64,000 nucleotides of DNA from Annona cherimola (lineage: Eukaryota; Streptophyta; Magnoliopsida; Magnoliales; Annonaceae). This document shows, piece after piece, positions 22,788 through 34,960 of the stretch (position 1 is its first letter; every line of letters begins with the position of its first letter). The position numbers and the translations under genes are program-made. A model generated the notes under the pieces. It was not told where the DNA came from, searched no databases, and saw only the letters and a program-made list of their open reading frames with translations. The stretch is from the NCBI GenBank assembly GCA_030490835.1, contig CM059971.1, positions 27,583,817 to 27,647,816 on the forward strand. The letters are read 5' to 3'.

Positions 22788-23510
22788 ACAAAAAAGAAAA
22801 TGGATCAATATGAGGCGACAAGTAACATGACAAAGATCATGTCCCAAGCAATGTCAATATCAGGTCAGTTTACACCACCTATTCAAGCCTCAAAAAGAAA
22901 ACAAAAAAATGGATAAACAAAAAGAAAACAAGAAAAAAAACAAAAGGAAAACAAAATAAAAAAGGGTAGGGCCGCGACCAAGATAACATAAGCAACAAGG
23001 GAAAAGAGAAAAGCCATCACACGACCAAAAGAGGTTGCTACCCAGTCGAGTATAAGTAATATGGAAAAAAGGTCAACATGTGGTCGCAAAAGAGGTAATC
23101 ATTCAAGCAAACACAGGCGACTTGGGAAGGGAGAGAAGTTATCATGGTAGCCCTATCAAGCGGAAATAAGACGGCAAAATGTTTCAACTTGAAAGGCGAA
23201 AAGGCGACAATCAGGAGGTATCTGCGCACAGGATAAAAGGCAAAGACATGTAAGGGGCTATCCTCTTTCTTCTATTCCAGCAACGGACCCACCACAAGGA
23301 ATGAAAAACATCGCTCACATCAAATTTCAACAAAGGGAAGGTGGGGACCACCATTTCCAAAAACCGGCACAACTCTAACAAGATAGGTCTCCTAGCAATC
23401 TCTCCTAATTTCAGAACAACCCCAAGACATTTTTTCACAAAACAACAATGCAAGGAAATACAGACAGAAAGGAAAGCAATTAACAAAACAAAAAGGAAAA
23501 AGGAGGTACC

Positions 23511-23574
23511 TGGCTAGAGTAAACCCGCGATAAGCACCCTTAGAATTCCCAGCAGTTGCAGAACAATGAATCAA
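23511..23574 (-). other. Possible first exon of antisense gene A
   Basis: The minus strand reads ATG-led MIHCSATAGNSKGAYRGFTL-A, then CTAGCCAG|GTACCT, a plausible donor. The next acceptor is at 22788. The phases do not match exactly, so either an indel has occurred or this is untranslated leader. Confidence 0.25.
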
Positions 23575-23639
23575 AGGCTAGACCCTTAGCACGGGTAAGC
23601 TGCAAAGAACAAAAAAATAATAATAAGATAAAAAAATTA

Positions 23640-24480
23640 CTGTAGCAACCCGAGCCGAAGGCGGCAACCCTTCCTGCAATGACCGAAAATGAAGAAACTA
23701 ATGAGTAGTGGCGACTTCGGCAACGGCGGCGGTGACCGGAGATGAAGCAGACGGAGCACAGTAGCGGTCGAAAATGGAGAAGGAGACACCGACAGCAGCA
23801 GGCAGCAGCGACAGCGCCCACCGTCGCTGGGGAAGAAGCAGCAGTGATGGTAGCTAAAAACATGCAAGCCCCGAAGGCAGCAACCCTGGCCGGAAACGGA
23901 GAAGACGACACCAGCAGCGGCGGCGACAACAACGTTGGTGGCGAGTGACAGCGACACCAGCAGCAGGGGCGGCCGGAGACCAGGAAGAAAATGACAACAG
24001 GCGGCCGAAGACGATGGGGGCGACCCACACCCAGAAAGCCGACAATAAGTGGCAACCCAACCTTTGCCAGAGGAAGAGAAGAAGAAGCCCTCCACAGCAG
24101 CAATGACAATGCGTCCCAAAGTAGGCAGCCGCAGAGGCAGGAGATTAAGGAGAAGACCCTAGCAACGACAGTTTTAGCAACGTCGAGGATGGCTAGGACA
24201 CGACAAACGCTGGCAGCGATAGCACGACCCCAAGCGTCGCCGGAGAAGACGAGCGGAACCAGCAGCGAAGACGATGGCTACTACGTCTGGCAACTAGAGC
24301 CGAAGAAGATAATGACAATAGCAGCGATGGCAATGGCAGTAGCCGCAAGCCTCATCAACAATCGACAAACCGCTAAGGGCAGCCATACGACGCAGTGCCA
24401 GCAGCAGAAGGCAAGAAAGGGGCGAATCCAGCGACTGTGGCAAGGAGAAAGGCAACCGAAAATGGGGGCCCGTAACAGGA
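23640..24480 (-). promoter_or_regulatory. GC-rich, CG-dinucleotide-rich island upstream of antisense gene A
   Basis: Sharply GC-rich compared with the rest of Tat-1 and rich in GGCGGCGG-, CCGTCGCC- and CGACGG-type phrases. It is open in several frames on both strands because of composition, which is not evidence for coding. Its place just 5' of the antisense gene, near the 3' LTR, suggests a promoter and leader for that gene. Tat-2 has a comparable block at 62840-63540. Confidence 0.35.
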
Positions 24481-24762
24481 ATCCTAAAGGGGAAGAATTA
24501 CAAACGAACCCAATAATTTTTCAAAATTATAGAAAACCCCCCAGATCTAAGGAAAATGCAAAGCGCTCCAACCAGACAAAGGGTTTTACAGGAAAGCCTG
24601 CAAGGATCTCTTGCAAAAGAGCCACCTCAGTTCGTATTTGCAGAAAAATCGCTGAAAATTGCAAAATGACCTAGCGACCTGAGAACTGCTTAAGTTAGTG
24701 CCAAAAGGGGTGTCTGGCACTTTGCCATTCACCGTTAAGACACCTCTGGTATAGGGAGCAGC

Positions 24763-25742
24763 TGTAGACACCCCTCCTTAGGCGCAAAAAGAAATAAATG
24801 GGAATGAGATCCAAGTCCAAGCAAATTCAAAGCAAAAGGAAATTCAAGTAAATTTCAAGACAAGCCCATCGTTAAGTAGGCCCAACCAGTCTCAGCCCAT
24901 AGGAGCAAAGCTTCACCGAGCCTCAAAAATAGGCCCTTCAACAACCAGATCTGGCCCACAGGAGCAAAGCTCCAAAAAGCCATCAACTGAGATCTACAAT
25001 GCAGCCCATTAGATTTAGCTCATCAGATTGGGTCCACAGGAGCAAAGCTCCAACAAGCCACCAACCGGGCTCTACAATGCAACCCACCAGATCCAGCCCA
25101 CCAAGCCTCAAAAGCAGGCTCTTCTACAACAACTCATCAGGCCTCCACAACGGCCCACTTAGAGCAACGGGCTCTAACTAAATCTAGATCCAACCACTGC
25201 GGGCTCTCATCTACGGCCCAAGGCCTACCTGGCCCGCTCCACCATCTATAAATAGGGAGCCAAGCCTCCCTTCTCAACACACTTGGAGAGGGTATCATAG
25301 AGAGGAGGACGAGAGTCTGCAGCAAAGCCTCAGCGTCTCAGTTTTCCTCTCCTAGAGCTCCACGCCTCTCCCCCAAATTTTCCTTTTCTGTTCTCTCCTA
25401 TTCTCTCAAATCTTTCATTTTCCCCTTTTCATACTCGTGTAAACTGTCTCGGGTCTACAAATTTTTCCATATTTGCTTCAATCCGAAGGCCGAAACCTGA
25501 ACTATGTACGATTAGTGCCTTATTTCATTAAAAACAGGGATCCATCTCCCTTTAAAGATCAGTGGCGACCCCATTTTCTTTATTTTTGCGCGCTTATTTG
25601 AGTTAACACTCTGGCAAGGCGGGCGCACGGGGTCCATAGATTTCATCATAATACGCCGTCATTATGCTGCCGAATTCGTGACTTGATCCGTGTATGGAAA
25701 GTCCAGTCTTAGCCGTTATGTTGCCGAATCCACGAGAAAACG
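24763..25742 (+). repeat. 3' LTR of Tat-1, first part
   Basis: It begins TGTAGACACCCCTCC and matches 12660-13640. The TATA box TATAAATA is at 25247-25254. It breaks at 25742 where the copia element entered; AAACG (25738-25742) is the left target copy. The short sequence before it (ATAGGGAGCAGC) is only a weak polypurine tract. Confidence 0.9.
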
Positions 25743-27410
25743 TGTTGGTCCCGAGTTAATGACAATTACCCAAGAAGGGAGGGGTGAATTAGGTATTTAA
25801 AAATTTTCAACTTAAATTAGAAACTTTACCCGGGTTTAGTTTAATCCCTTTTAATGAGACAAATGGAAAGCAATAAGATAATGAAAGCAGACAAAATTTA
25901 TAGTGGTTCGGACAACTTTCCCTACTCCATTTTTCCAAGCTCAAACCCCTTATGACTTAAGTTCCATTATGTATTCCACGAATACAATTAGAGCCTCCGC
26001 TCTCTTCTAGATTCTAGCTCTATAGGGCATATACAATACATAGCACAAGTAGGTAATGAGTCCCAACTCCAGTCACAACGCTACTTTGCTATCATTTGGT
26101 TTGAAATACAAAAATCGAACCAAGCATCAAAAACCAAATAATAAATTGAAATGAAAGAAATTTACACTTTACAGATTTGTGTAGGTAAGTTTCAGCTCGA
26201 GGAAGAACAAATAGAAGTGACAAGTTGATCGACGTTGGAGTATGTAGCAAGTTGAAGCTCGTTCTTCCTTCAAAACGTGTATAGATCACTCAAATGTAGA
26301 AGAAAGTGGAATACTGAACTTAGTAGCTTCTCCTTCTTCTTCTTCTACTCAATCTTATTAGTTTTCACGTTCACTTGAGTGTCTATATAAAATGGGAGGA
26401 GAGATTTGAACGTTAGAGAGTTGGTTAGGGCGTAATTAATGTGCTAACGTTAAAAAATTCAAATCGTTGCGACCCAAGTCGTAGGTGAAGTCGACTTCGG
26501 GTGCAACTTCGGCTGTGAGCAGGCTGTTCAAGTTCTTGCTCGGGTTGACTTGGCCTTGGACTTGACCCAAGTCGCATGCAGAGTCGACTTCAGGTGCGAC
26601 TTCAGATTCCTCCAACTTTCAAGTCTGTCTTTTAGGTCGACTTGGACTGGGACTTGACCCAAGTCGCTGATGAAGTCGACTTCAGTTGCGACTTGACCTT
26701 CTTATCTTGCCAAGTGAGCTTAAACTCTTTTAAAATGACTTTGGTCACTTTAATTTCTTCAAATTAAATATTCTTCCTTTGATTTGTATCATTTGAAATT
26801 CTGTAGGATTAATTTATCTTGAGACCTTTTGACTCCATGTTTTGAGTTATTGAATTCTTGACTCTTCGAATGCATGTAAACTATCCAAGTGTGTGTTCTT
26901 GATCCATCATAATGAATTCATGCAATCTTGCTTGCTTTGGACTTATTTTGATCTTTATTTGTTCCAAGTCGAGTGTTTGAGTCGACTTGGCCTTCAACTT
27001 CATTCAAGTCTGTCATAGAATCCATTTGGTCTGCGACTTAGCTCTTCAAGTTCTGCGCTGTCAGTCTGAAGTCGAAGCTAGAGTCGACTTGGTCTGTGAC
27101 TTCACCCAAGTCACATGTAAAGTCGACTTCATGTGCGACTTCGGCAGCTCTGCTCCCTAATTTCAACGCTAGACAAAAAATGGGCTTTGAAGTGGTTGAT
27201 AGAGTCGACTTAGCCTGCGCTTCGCCTAAGTCGATGTCTGAGTCGACTTGAGGATCGACTTGATCTGCTATACTTTACGTATTTCATATTTAAATCTTTA
27301 AACATTGCATAAAACATATTAGTAGCTAAAACTAACTCAAATTGAGTTGTTAATCATCAAAACCTATGCTTTAGGTATTTTGCATTTGATTTTGACAGTT
27401 GTTTCCAACA
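25743..27410 (-). repeat. Copia LTR (left; 3' LTR relative to its genes)
   Basis: 1668 bp, TGTTGGTCCCGAG...TTTCCAACA. It matches 34961-36678 with scattered changes and lacks a block of about 50 bp that is tandemly repeated in the right copy (AGAGCCTCCGCT...). It carries nine copies of GTCGACTT between about 26495 and 27250. Confidence 0.95.
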
Positions 27411-27423
27411 ATCTCCCCCTTTT
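27411..27423 (-). other. Copia polypurine tract
   Basis: On the minus strand AAAAGGGGGAGAT lies directly against the LTR start, as expected for the plus-strand primer. Confidence 0.85.
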
Positions 27424-27845
27424 CAATGATTGACAAAACCAATTTGAGTTCATACCTTTCAATATGTCATTTTATCCTGTTTTGACATTTGTAGGACAAT
27501 CATAAGTCATTTGCCTTTTGAACTTAGTAAAATTTATCATACATGTTTCACTTGCATGTCTTATTTCCAATAATTATTCAACCAACCATTTCAAAATAGA
27601 ACATTAGTAATCAGAGCATAAAACAGAGCATAAAACACAAACTTTTCAAAAACAACTTTTTCATATATAATTAGAAAATATTTCATACAAGTTTCAAAAA
27701 GCAATAAACCTATATACAAGCTACCCAACCCAAAATCTTAAACTCAAAACTCAACTATTCTCCCCTTTTTTTGTCAAGAGATCAAATAGGGGTTGACTCA
27801 CAGAGATTTGATAAACTGGAACGCAGATATCAGATATGGAGTTAG

Positions 27846-29393
27846 TCAGATAGGTCTGATATGAGCCGAAGAGTAAAAGGACGAGACGGGGGCTGGAGTG
27901 GGATCTCTGCAAACTGATCCGGTGTCAAATGGATCGAGTTCAGGGATAGGCTGATTTCTATGGCTCTCGGATGCCAAATGGTATCGGATCGTCCTAAGTT
28001 CCCGATCCATGCGATCTTGTCAAGAATGCATATCCATTACCGCATTGAGGATCCCGACAATCTAATTTGTTAATCGGTCCTCAATCTGCTCTACTGCTCT
28101 CGAATTGCATTAACTAAGTTATCCTATGATGGAGGTCTAGGTGCGAGTTCTGAGATCTCTGAACCATGTGGCGAGCCGGATCCGTGTGATGCAGGCGATG
28201 CAGGTGCCTCGTGAGCGTCCTGAGGTGGAGCGGGTTGCTCCTTTGGAGGTGACGGGGGCTGCTTCCCCTGAGCCTGTGCATCATCAGCTTCCTCCGGAGC
28301 TGGTCCGCCTATTCTTTCTTATATTCTTTCTGCTTTAAACTGCTACACATTAATTTTCATGCTTGGAGCAGGGCTTTGTTAATGGCATTAGTTGATTTCA
28401 GAACCTCGAACGGTTCACCATCGATGTCGACCTCAAAATGCTCTAGGATTTTGGTAATCTAAGTTCCGTAGGGCAAAATCCCTAGTGGGTTATCTTTTCT
28501 CGAGGCCAGGGCTTCTAGGAATAGTCGCGGAAAGCTGACCTTGACTCAGTTAGCGACTTTTTATAGAATTTTCGCCTCTTGTGGATTTAGCTGGTTCCTC
28601 CCGCCACCCTTAGGATAGATGTAGTGGGCGATGAGTAGCCTAAGGACCCGTAGCCTTGGGGATAAGTGCATATAGTGCAGGAACTTGATCCCGAGATGAT
28701 ACTTGTTGCTCCTTGTGAGCTGATTGTACATTTGAGTGATGGAAAGATCTCTAGGTAGCCGTTCATCATCATAGGGGACCTCTAGGATTCATCCCACCTG
28801 CATGATGACATGATCTAGGCTGTACTCCCCTCTAATACCCAAATACATCTCGACTCCTTTAACATAGGTACTGAAGGTCTGATTATCCCATAATAGTAGA
28901 AGATCCTTATGAGGTCAGGATACACTCTATCATTAGATTTAAGCAGTCTAGTCCATCCTTGAAAATCCAATAATTCCTCAATTTCAAATTCATAATCGCT
29001 CAAGAACTTGAAATATATGATCTTAAGAATAAACACCTTACGCTCATAGAAGGATTTGTAAAATCGACTATGCTGCAATTCTGTCTTGAAATATATCGTT
29101 GACATCTTCAAGACTTGACCTTTTGTGGTTGGAGTTCCCTTTCGTCTAGCCCCGGTGTTCGTGCTTTCGGAAGTTTGCGGTTCTTCTTTCTTGGCAGTCG
29201 TTGTTGACAAAGTCCCGTCTTGGAATTGAACCCGTCGGCCAGTGGAAGTCGACAGTTCATCTCGGGAATGTTTAGTTGGAGTCCGTTGTCTTCGAGGGAT
29301 TTCCTCTTCAGCTTAGAAGCTGGATGGTCTAGGGACAGGCCTTTGTGATGGCTTGGACACAGCTAGCTTAGGCAATCTGGATTTGGGTTCCAT
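27846..29393 (-). pseudogene. Copia third ORF: 'putative plant transposon protein' type with coiled-coil tail
   Basis: Same strand as pol, between RNase H and the 3' LTR, about 515 codons. ATG at 29391-29393 (MEPKSRLPKLAVSKPSQRP). Landmarks: LDFQGWTRLLKSNDRVYPDL with IRIFYYYGI; VKGVEMYLGIRGEYSLDHV; LRLLIAHYIYPKGGGRNQLN (near 28630); LPYGT-ITKILEHFEVDIDG (28470-28415). The tail reads VEQIEDRLTN-IVGILNAVM with further heptads, ending near 27846. The GW--L / VYP-L---FY / HYI-P / LPYG---T-I--HF pattern is typical of plant transposon-associated proteins of the PF20167 kind. There are at least six in-frame stops (e.g. TGA after HVIMQVG, TAA after AKIL, TAG after LPYGT) and a frameshift near 28865. 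Function unknown; SIRE-type elements often carry an extra ORF here, sometimes called env-like, but no signal peptide or membrane span is seen. Confidence 0.7.
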
Positions 29394-29847
29394 TGATGGG
29401 ATTTTTGGAGATGGGTTTTTAAGTGGAGCTTAATTCGAACAGATGGTTTCCTAGAGAAAACAGAAAGGTATATAAAACAGAGAAGGAAGAGGTTAGTAAT
29501 GGAGCTTTGAGCTAGAATAGAGGGAGAAGCGTTGCTGGCCGGAGCAAAACTGAAGAGAAAGAGAGGACAACCGAAAACTGAGAGGGAGAACAGAGGAGAG
29601 AAAATGGGCAGGTTAGAACTGTTGGAAAGGAAGGAGAAAAGAAAGGGAGAAATGGGAGAAAGAGGAGGAACTGTCAGAAGAGAGAGACGAGAAAGGACTG
29701 GAGAGAGAGAGAGAAACTGTCGGAGAGAAAAAGGGATGCTGGAGAGATAGAGGAGAAGAGAGGGAAATAGGTTGTTGGCGCGGGAAGAGAAATGGGAGGA
29801 AAGAAAAGAAAGAAGAAGACGATAAGGAGAAGCCCGACGGTCGTGCG
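29394..29847 (-). promoter_or_regulatory. Pyrimidine-rich leader before copia third ORF
   Basis: On the minus strand this is a CT-rich stretch (TCTCTCTCTCC-type runs at about 29690-29720). It separates the GTCGACTT cluster from the third ORF's ATG. It may be a leader or promoter for a separate transcript. The long open frame through it (29363-29998) is low complexity and probably not translated. Confidence 0.3.
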
Positions 29848-29955
29848 CGAAGTCGACTTGTCCTAGGCGAAGTCGACTTTGCCTGCCTGGAGTCAACTTA
29901 GCCGGAGTCGACTCAGCTTTTTCGCAGTCGACTTGGCCTATCGACTTGGACTTTT
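29848..29955. repeat. Internal cluster of GTCGACTT motifs
   Basis: AAGTCGACTT-like palindromes recur four to six times, some mutated (GTCAACTT, GTCGACTC). The same motif is spread through both LTRs of this element. It lies just after the end of pol. Confidence 0.85.
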
Positions 29956-30015
29956 CTTGGTCTATTTTTCTCATATAATTATTCCTAATTGAACTCAATC
30001 ATCCCCATATCATTT

Positions 30016-30420
30016 TTAATTTTGTAAAATGATTCCTTTGCTAAAGGTTTGGTAAAGATATCTGCAACTTTGATCTTCGGTTTTCACATATTCCAAACAA
30101 ACATAATGATTTTCAATATATTCAAGGATAAAATGATGTCTTTCATTTATAAGTTTGGTTCTAGAATGCAGCACAGGATTTTTAGCCAAACAAATTGCAC
30201 TTGTATTATCACGTCTAATAGAAATATTATAATAATCAATGTCATAGTCTTTTAATTGTTGTTTCATCCAAAGTAGTTGGGCACAACAGCTCTCGGTGGC
30301 TATATATTCGGCTTCGGTCGTAGATAGAGCAACACTAGTTTGTTTCATTGAATACTATTAAACCAACATGTTTTCAAGGAATTGACATGTTCCACTAGTA
30401 CTTTTTCTATCTACTTTTTA
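30016..30420 (-). pseudogene. Copia RNase H remnant
   Basis: MKQTSVALSTTEAEYIATES, then LLWMKQQLKDYDIDY and, near its end, HHFILEYIENHYVCLEYVKT, are the conserved blocks of the copia RNase H C-terminus. It is separated from RT by two stops near 30350-30360. It would degrade the RNA strand during reverse transcription; not functional here. Confidence 0.9.
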
Positions 30421-31500
30421 TTCGGCAAAATCCTCATCTGAGTAGCAAATTAAATTAAAAGTTGACCCCTTCGGATACCATAGTCCAAGATTAGTGGTAT
30501 TTATCAAATATTTAAAAATTCTTTTTATAGCCAATGAATGTGATTCTTTAGGACATGATTGAAATCTAGAACACATGCAAACACTGAAAAGAATATCTGG
30601 TCTAGACGCAGTTAAATACAGCAAAGATCCTATCATACTTCTATATAACTTTTGGTCGATACATTTACCATTTTCATCTGTGTCGATCTTGATTGTTGAA
30701 CTCATTGAAGTGTTTGCTCCCTTGCTAGTTTGCATTCCAAATTTTTTTAGTATTTCTTTGATATACTTGGACTGATTTATGAATATCCCTTCGGCTTGTT
30801 GCTTGATTTGCAGTCCAAGGAAGAAACTTAATTCTCCCATCATGCCCATTTCGAATTCACTCTGCATAATCTTAGAAAATTCTTGGTACAAAGTTTCGTC
30901 AGTAGCACCAAATATTATATCGTCTACATAAATTTGCACAATTAAAATATTTTTACTTTTATACTTAATAAATAATGTAGTGTCAACCTTTCCTCTTTGA
31001 AATTCATGATCAATCAAAAATTTATTCAACCTTTCATACCAAGCTCGTGGAGCTTGTTTTAGTCCATATAATACTTTGGTTAATTTATAAACATATTTTG
31101 ATGGATCCTTTTCTTCAAATCCAGGGGGTTTGTTCAACATATACTTCTTCATTCAAGTATCAATTTAAAAATGTGCTTTTCATATCTATTTGAAACAATT
31201 TAAAATCTATATGAGAAAAAAAATGCTAGTAGAATACGTATGGCTTCTAATCTAGCTACAGGTGTATATGATTCTTCAAAATCAATCCCTTTTTCTTTCG
31301 AATACCCTTTGGCTACTAGTTTAGCTTTATTTCTTATTACAAGCTCACTTTCGTCTAATTTGTTTCTAAATACCCATTTGGTATAATAATAGTGAAATCT
31401 TTGAGTCTAGAAACTAAATGTCATACATTGTTCCTTTCAAACTGATTTAGCTCTTCTTGCATTACAATAATCCAATTTTCATCATTAAGAGCTTGATCAA
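30418..31500 (-). pseudogene. Copia reverse transcriptase remnant
   Basis: The long open part (31152-30418) reads LYGLKQAPRAWYERLNKFLI, then VQIYVDDIIFGATDET with catalytic YVDD near 30920, EFEMGMMGELSFFLGLQIKQ, SMIGSLLYLTASRPDILFSV and CYSDEDFAE. The N-terminal part (31500-31153) is in other frames. Motif order and wording fit SIRE-like copia elements. No complete frame remains. Confidence 0.9.
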
Positions 31501-32820
31501 TAGTTGTTGGTTCAATTTTTTTATACAAAAGCATATTGTCCACAAATATTTTGTTTCGACCTTCTAGTGTTTACTCCTTCATAGATATTTCCAATGACTT
31601 GCTCAATTGGATGAACATTTTTGAATTTCAAATCAATTGGAGGTCTGTGAGAATCGTTACCTTCACTTACCTTTTCTTCCATGGAATTTTCTGGCTTGGG
31701 CTTGGCTTCCTCTTATTGCTCTTATTGTTTTGCTTTTGATTTTTTCGATGTATCATTTGCATAACTTAATTCATCATCCTTTCTAGAAGTTTGGTTAAAT
31801 TCATTAAAAACAACACGTATTAATTCCTCTACTTTTGATTTCTTTTGTTGAAAATTCTATATGCTTTGCTTTTGATGAGTAATCAAAGAAAATTGTTTCA
31901 TCACTTCTGGCATCTAATTTCTCCAAAAAAAAATTTCCATTGTTTAGCACATAACAAGTACACCCAAAAATATGAAAATATAAAATGTTTGATTTTCTGC
32001 CTTTCTATAGTTCATATGGAGTCTTTTTCAATATTGCTCTAATGGTAACTCGGTTTAATACATGACAAATTGTGCTAACAGCTTCACCCCAAAATCTTTT
32101 GGACAACTTACTCTCATTTAGCATAGTTCTAGCCATTTCTTATATTGTCTGATTTTTCCTTTCAACAACTCTATTTTGTTGAGGAGTTCTTGGTGTAGAA
32201 AATGTATGATGAATTCCTTTTTCATTGCAAAATTCTATGAATCGTTTATTTTCAAATTCACCACAATAATCGCTTCTAATGGAAATAATTGAACTTTGTT
32301 TTACATTTTGCATCAAATTTGAAAACGTGGCAAATATAGAAAATGCTTCATCCTTGCTAGCTAAGAGTTTAATCCAAGTAAATCTTGAAAAATCATCAAC
32401 TATTACATACACGTACTTTTCCGACTAAGAGTTAAAATGTTAGATGGTCCATAAAGAACCATATGCAACAATTCAAGTGGTCTAGTCATTGAAATTTTCT
32501 TTTTGGTGGAAAATGACATTTTGGGTTGTTTAGATAATTGACAAGCTTTGCAAATCTTATCCTTGTCATATTTACGCTTTGATAACCCTTGTACTAGATT
32601 CTTTTTCCACAAAGTTTTAATGTTTGATATATTTATATGTCCAAGCCTTGTATGCTATATCCATGGATCATTTTCTATGGCTGACATTTTTCCTCAAGTT
32701 CATCTACACAAACCAAATATATATTTTCATGTCTTTTGCCACTAAATACTATGTGTTCATCATAAAAAATATTGCACATAAAGGATTAAAATACAACTTT
32801 ATATCTTTTGTCACATAATT
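31501..32820 (-). pseudogene. Copia integrase remnant
   Basis: It begins with the GAG-pre-integrase zinc region (ICKACQLSKQPKMSFSTKKK near 32550). The core has VIVDDFSRFTWIKLLASKDE, then IISIRSDYCGEFENKRFIEF and FSTPRTPQQNRVVERKNQTI, giving D (DDFSR), D (RSDYCGEF) and E (VVERKNQT). A stop/frameshift near 32410 and several downstream break it. The linker to RT is heavily decayed. Confidence 0.85.
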
Positions 32821-32959
32821 GACTAATACTCATTAGATTATGTTTGAGTCCTTCAACAAATAGTACATCCTCAATACATGCATTTGAAATACCATAAACA
32901 TTTCATTTACCTTTTATTTTATTTTTTTCATTATTTCCAAAAGCAACTGTTCCTTCGTT

Positions 32960-33040
32960 GCACGGGTTGATCTTATGGAACAGTCATTTTCTCTTGTCAT
33001 GTATCTTGAGCAACCATTATCCATAAACCATATATAATTG
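32960..33040 (-). pseudogene. Copia protease active-site remnant
   Basis: The minus strand reads ANYIWFMDNGCSRYM, corresponding to the copia protease motif W-x-x-DSGCSxHMT. The active site is present as DNG rather than DSG. Neighbouring sequence is out of frame. Confidence 0.65.
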
Positions 33041-33229
33041 GCCTTAGCTCTAAGACAAACCTGCAAAAATCAAGTCAAGTGGAGCTCATCTTTTTGGTAC
33101 CCATTGTATGGGTCCATTTGGGTTAGTTATCCATTGGAATCTACGTTGATCTTCTTTTGAAGGCATATATCCAATGCTTTTGGGCATCCAAACCAATTTT
33201 GCGCCAAGATTTTATAATTTTCTCAATTT

Positions 33230-34912
33230 TCATTGATAAACCTTGTGTCTCAACTTGTTGCAAAAATTACATGCTCCTGGTAGTCTAGAAGTGGGAATCC
33301 AATTGATAATTAGTTCCCCAATTGGTCTTTTGGTCCAAATCACATGATTCAACTTGGGTTTAGCATAAATGAATTTTGGTTTGTTTCTGTGGATCCTTGG
33401 AGCATTAGATTTGCTATTTTCACCATCCTCAAAGGTAGTATACCCAAGTCCTTTCTTATCATTTTGGGTGGTCATTTTCAAAAATATTTTGACACTTTCT
33501 CCAGAATTAGAAAACTGAGTAAGTGATTTATTTAATGATTCATTTTCCTTTTTGAGTTTTTTTAACTCATTTATCAAGGTATTCTTTTCATTTGTTAAAT
33601 GATCAACTTTTTCTATAAGTTTTCCGTTCACAATAGTTACTGCGTTAAATTATTTTTCTTTATTGTGAACTTATTTCCTAACTTCTTTATTTCCTCATAT
33701 AATGAATCATAGGCTTGTTGAAGTTCTTCTAATTTAGCACATTTGAGGCATTCATTTGTAGAAGAGAAAATTAAAAAAGATTTTTGTTTGGAGATTACGT
33801 CTTGACTACTTCTGCAGTTTGTTGAAGTAGTTTGATCCTCCAAGATTTCTGTTGCTGTAAGACATATATCTGAATTTGCCAAGCAACAGATTCTTGCACA
33901 ATCTGCTTCACATGCTTCACTTGAAGAGCCGCATGTCGTTGATTCCTCTTCATTTATGTACATGCCTCTTCCTTTGATTCTTTGAAATTTTATGTTATCG
34001 CCTCTATCTTTTCTTTGCTCCTTTGATTTAGTCTCCTCAGGTGTTGGGCATTGGGCTTGCATATGCCCCAAACCACCACACCGATAACATTTTGTTGCTT
34101 TTTTCCTTTTCTCTTTAGAATTTTTTCTTTAAAATTTTTGAAATTTCTTTCTTTCCTTATAAATTTTCTGAATCATTTTTTAAGTAAGGTGATTTCATTG
34201 TCGTTTTGTGACAATGAGGTGGTGTCATCCGAATCTTGTGCGGCTTTCAAGGAGATGACTCTTTTGCCTTTGTGGTGATCTTCATTTTTTTCTTGATTAG
34301 CTCGTGTGACATTAATCATCTAATAAGATCTTCTAACTTCGATGTATTTAGGTCCTTGACTTCTTCTATTGCAGTAATCTTTGGAGTCCATGATTTGGGT
34401 AGCGCCCTTAAAATTTTCATTACCTGCTCAAATTCAGAAATTGCCTTTCCTAACCCTTTCAAGGCATTAGTAATCTTGGAAAATTTAGCAAATATTTTCT
34501 GCTTTTAATATTTTAAAGCTTTTCAATTCTCCAATCAAAATATTTCTCTTTGTCCCTTGGACTTGAAAAGTTCCTTCATAGATAGATACTAATGTATCCC
34601 ATATTTCTTTAGCAGTCAAACAAGAGGACACTCTATCATATTCAGAAATAGTAAGAGCACAAAACAATGAATTCACAGCCTTAGCATTGCTCTTAACAAC
34701 TTTTACTTTCTATTGGTCCATTTGGAAGCTCTTTCATCAGTAGGCAGGGTCACACCGTCTTGGATTGCAATATAAGAGTCCATATCTATAGCCATAATGA
34801 GTTGTGTCATATGTAGCTTCCAATAGCCAAAATTATGTACATCAAATAATGGTGGCCTTGTAAAAGATTGGCCTTCGGCAAATGCGAGAATGGAAGTAGA
34901 TTGGGATGTCAT
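33230..34912 (-). pseudogene. Copia gag remnant with zinc knuckles
   Basis: Starts at MTSQSTSILAFAEGQSFTRP, then YWKLHMTQLIMAIDMDSYIA, then a second open stretch (34676-34485; VSSCLTAKEIWDTLVSIYEG), all typical of copia gag (UBN2-like). A CCHC knuckle C-YRC-GGLGH-MQAQC lies at about 34040-34092. A coiled-coil part (LTNEKNTLINELKKLKKENE) and a second partial knuckle (CNFCNKLRHKVYQ near 33240-33280) follow. Broken by stops and frameshifts at about 34690, 34480 and 33635. Gag would form the cytoplasmic particle. Confidence 0.9.
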
Positions 34913-34943
34913 ATCAAAAGATCTTTTTGGTAAAACTCAAAGA

Positions 34944-34958
34944 CCTGCTCTGATACTA
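34944..34958 (-). other. Copia primer binding site (initiator tRNA-Met)
   Basis: The minus strand reads TAGTATCAGAGCAGG two bases after the 5' LTR. The standard site is TGGTATCAGAGC..., so the second base has changed G to A. Confidence 0.85.
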
Positions 34959-34960
34959 CT

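Noticed and set aside
23540..24674. Long ORFs on both strands (up to 227 codons)
   Set aside because: The GC-rich island is open in many frames at once; no consistent protein pattern.
27846..29393. Calling the copia third ORF an envelope gene
   Set aside because: No signal peptide, membrane segment or cleavage site can be seen; the blocks fit a transposon-associated plant protein better.
29363..29998. 211-codon Ser/Leu/Phe-rich minus-strand ORF in the copia element
   Set aside because: Reads through the GTCGACTT cluster and a CT-rich leader; low complexity, and the better start for the third ORF is at 29393 in another frame.
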